A stretch of 7,334 bases of DNA from Actinomycetota bacterium (GTDB taxonomy: Bacteria; Actinomycetota; Actinomycetes; Nanopelagicales; Nanopelagicaceae). The notes beneath the pieces are model-generated. The model was not told the origin of the DNA, ran no database searches, and saw only the letters and a list, made by a program, of their open reading frames with translations. Positions within the stretch are counted from its first letter, which is position 1, and every line of letters begins with the position of its first letter. The stretch is from contig WLQA01000037.1 of assembly GCA_009698515.1 (NCBI GenBank), positions 1 to 7,334 on the forward strand, in the 5' to 3' direction. Of the stretch, positions 5,919 to 7,334 are shown piece after piece. Made by a program: the position numbers and the translations under genes.

Positions 5919-7334
5919 TTAGTGTGCGGCAGCATCCCAGCTGGTACCAAAACCAATATTTACATCCAATGGAACTCGTAATTTAAAAGCGCGCGACATT
6001 GCATCTCTGACAATTCCTTCAAGAAGATCGCGCTCCCCTGGCATAACTTCAAAGATTAATTCATCATGCACTTGCAATAACGCTCTAGATTTTAATTTTG
6101 CATCGCTAATGCCTTGATTGACCTTGAGAAGTGCAATTTTAATTATGTCAGCAGCGCTACCTTGTATCGGTGCATTAAGTGCCGCACGCTCTGCGATCTC
6201 TCTGCGCTGGCGATTATCATGATTTAGATCAGGCAGATATCTTCTGCGACCCAAAATAGTTTCGGTGTATCCCTTTTGTCTAGCAACATCCACCACCGTT
6301 TTAAGGTAGTCGCGAATTCCACCAAAGCGCTCGAAATACTTACTCATCAACTCACCAGCTTCAGTGGGATCAATATCTAATTGTTGCGCCAATCCAAATG
6401 CGGACAAACCATAAGCTAAGCCATAAGACATTGCCTTAATTGTTCTGCGCATTTCTGGATCTACCTCATCAGCTTTAACTCCAAAAACTTGAGCGCCCAC
6501 TGTTGAATGTAAATCCTCACCAGTTTCAAAGGCGGCGATCAAGCCCTTGTCATCAGATAGGTGCGCCATGATGCGCATCTCTATTTGGCTGTAATCTGCA
6601 GTTAGTAATTGCTCGTAAGGAGCTTGCGCTATAAAACAATTTCTAATTTCTCTACCTTCATCTGTGCGCACCGGAATATTTTGCAAATTGGGTTCGGTAG
6701 AGGAAAGTCTGCCGGTGGCGGCAACAGTTTGTTGAAAGGTTGTGTGGATCCGCCCATCGCTTGCAATTGCACTAAGTAATCCATCAATTGTGCTTTGCAA
6801 TTTACTTGTTTCACGAATTCTCATTAAATGTTGCAGGATTGGATGTTTTGTTTTATTCAACAACCATTCCAAGCTTTCAGCATCTGTTGTGAATCCAGTT
6901 TTGATTTTTTTGGTTTTTGGTAGCTTAAGTTCATCAAATAAAACAACCTGCAACTGCTTGGGTGAAGCCACATTAAATTCATGTCCAGCTGCTTTGTAAG
7001 CACCCTCGGTATGCTCAGCCACAATAGAAGCAAAATTCTTGGATAATTTACTTAATCCAGCTTTATCTACACCAATTCCAATCATTTCCAATTTAGCCAG
7101 CGCCACCAGAGTAGGTATCTCTAAATCTTGATAAAGCTTCTCCATTTTCTTCTCTTGTAGTTCCGAGAACAAAATTTTATTAATTTCATAAATCCAACTG
7201 GCGGTAGCTGGGTTGAATTCAACAAATAAACCATCTTGTTCAATTGATACCCCAATTAAGCGTTGGGCCAAATCTGCTAAATCTAGATTTCTACTGCCTG
7301 GGTTGTTTAGGTAGGCGAGAATTTCTATATCAGA
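5919..7334 (-). CDS. polA: DNA polymerase I, C-terminal part (5' end outside window)
   Basis: Pol I fills gaps in excision repair and replaces RNA primers. The 471 codons in view are the end of the exonuclease-like domain and the whole polymerase domain; the 5' nuclease domain lies beyond the right edge. Numbering from the first visible codon, the thumb/palm block TGRLSSTEPNLQNIPVR is at 207-223 and motif A DYSQIE with a catalytic Asp at 247-252. Motif B (O-helix) RRTIKAMSYGLAYG is at 296-309 and motif C HDE with the second catalytic Asp at 423-425. The O-helix has Tyr (residue 304, codon 6425-6423) where E. coli and Taq have Phe. The exonuclease III motif is lost (see findings). A TTG at 7271 is an internal Leu codon, since similarity continues upstream. 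The gene ends five bases from the MFS stop, with no clear terminator between. Confidence 0.97.
   Translation of the reverse strand, partial: SDIEILAYLNNPGSRNLDLADLAQRLIGVSIEQDGLFVEFNPATASWIYEINKILFSELQEKKMEKLYQDLEIPTLVALAKLEMIGIGVDKAGLSKLSKNFASIVAEHTEGAYKAAGHEFNVASPKQLQVVLFDELKLPKTKKIKTGFTTDAESLEWLLNKTKHPILQHLMRIRETSKLQSTIDGLLSAIASDGRIHTTFQQTVAATGRLSSTEPNLQNIPVRTDEGREIRNCFIAQAPYEQLLTADYSQIEMRIMAHLSDDKGLIAAFETGEDLHSTVGAQVFGVKADEVDPEMRRTIKAMSYGLAYGLSAFGLAQQLDIDPTEAGELMSKYFERFGGIRDYLKTVVDVARQKGYTETILGRRRYLPDLNHDNRQRREIAERAALNAPIQGSAADIIKIALLKVNQGISDAKLKSRALLQVHDELIFEVMPGERDLLEGIVRDAMSRAFKLRVPLDVNIGFGTSWDAAAH

Noticed and set aside
7269..7271. TTG as a start codon for polA
   Set aside because: The open frame and Pol I-like sequence (DIEILAYLNNPGSRNLDLAD) continue upstream to the window edge, so this is an internal Leu codon.
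1..7334. A new defence, mobile or biosynthetic system
   Set aside because: Every stretch over about 110 bases is a recognised gene with intact family motifs. I found no repeat arrays, transposase, integrase, toxin pair or unexplained gene.

Overview
The window is a compact stretch of housekeeping chromosome, most likely from an AT-rich actinobacterium. Lines I counted by hand range from about 32 to 48 % G+C. UvrB, the four-domain S1 protein and Pol I all read like actinobacterial versions. The order polA - rpsA - coaE - uvrB - uvrA follows, as I recall it, the Mycobacterium tuberculosis order polA-rpsA-coaE-(one gene)-uvrB-(several genes)-uvrA, but more compact. Low G+C, very short intergenic gaps and this gene set would fit a streamlined freshwater lineage such as the acI / Nanopelagicales group. 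That placement is inference.

Layout from left to right: 1-495 (-) is the 5' part of uvrA. 495-2564 (-) is complete uvrB and 2564-3160 (-) is complete coaE. These three genes are joined by one-base stop/start overlaps and form a coaE-uvrB-uvrA operon read right to left. 3161-3244 is a short gap holding a good intrinsic terminator for rpsA and a possible leaderless-type promoter for coaE. 3245-4579 (-) is rpsA. 4580-4686 is the only real regulatory intergenic region: it holds divergent, back-to-back promoters and a four-run G-quadruplex motif over the rpsA start-of-transcription region. 4687-5913 (+) is an MFS transporter, the only plus-strand gene, inserted between polA and rpsA. 5919-7334 (-) is the 3' two-thirds or less of polA, running off the right edge and converging on the MFS gene with only five bases between the two stop codons.

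Functionally, UvrA and UvrB are the damage-recognition half of nucleotide excision repair, and Pol I fills the gap after UvrC incision and UvrD displacement. CoaE makes the last step of coenzyme A, and S1 recruits mRNA to the 30S subunit. I see no mobile element, CRISPR array, tRNA, rRNA, phage or defence gene, and nothing that looks like a new multigene system. The most interesting signals are in the rpsA/MFS promoter region and in the active-site details of Pol I.
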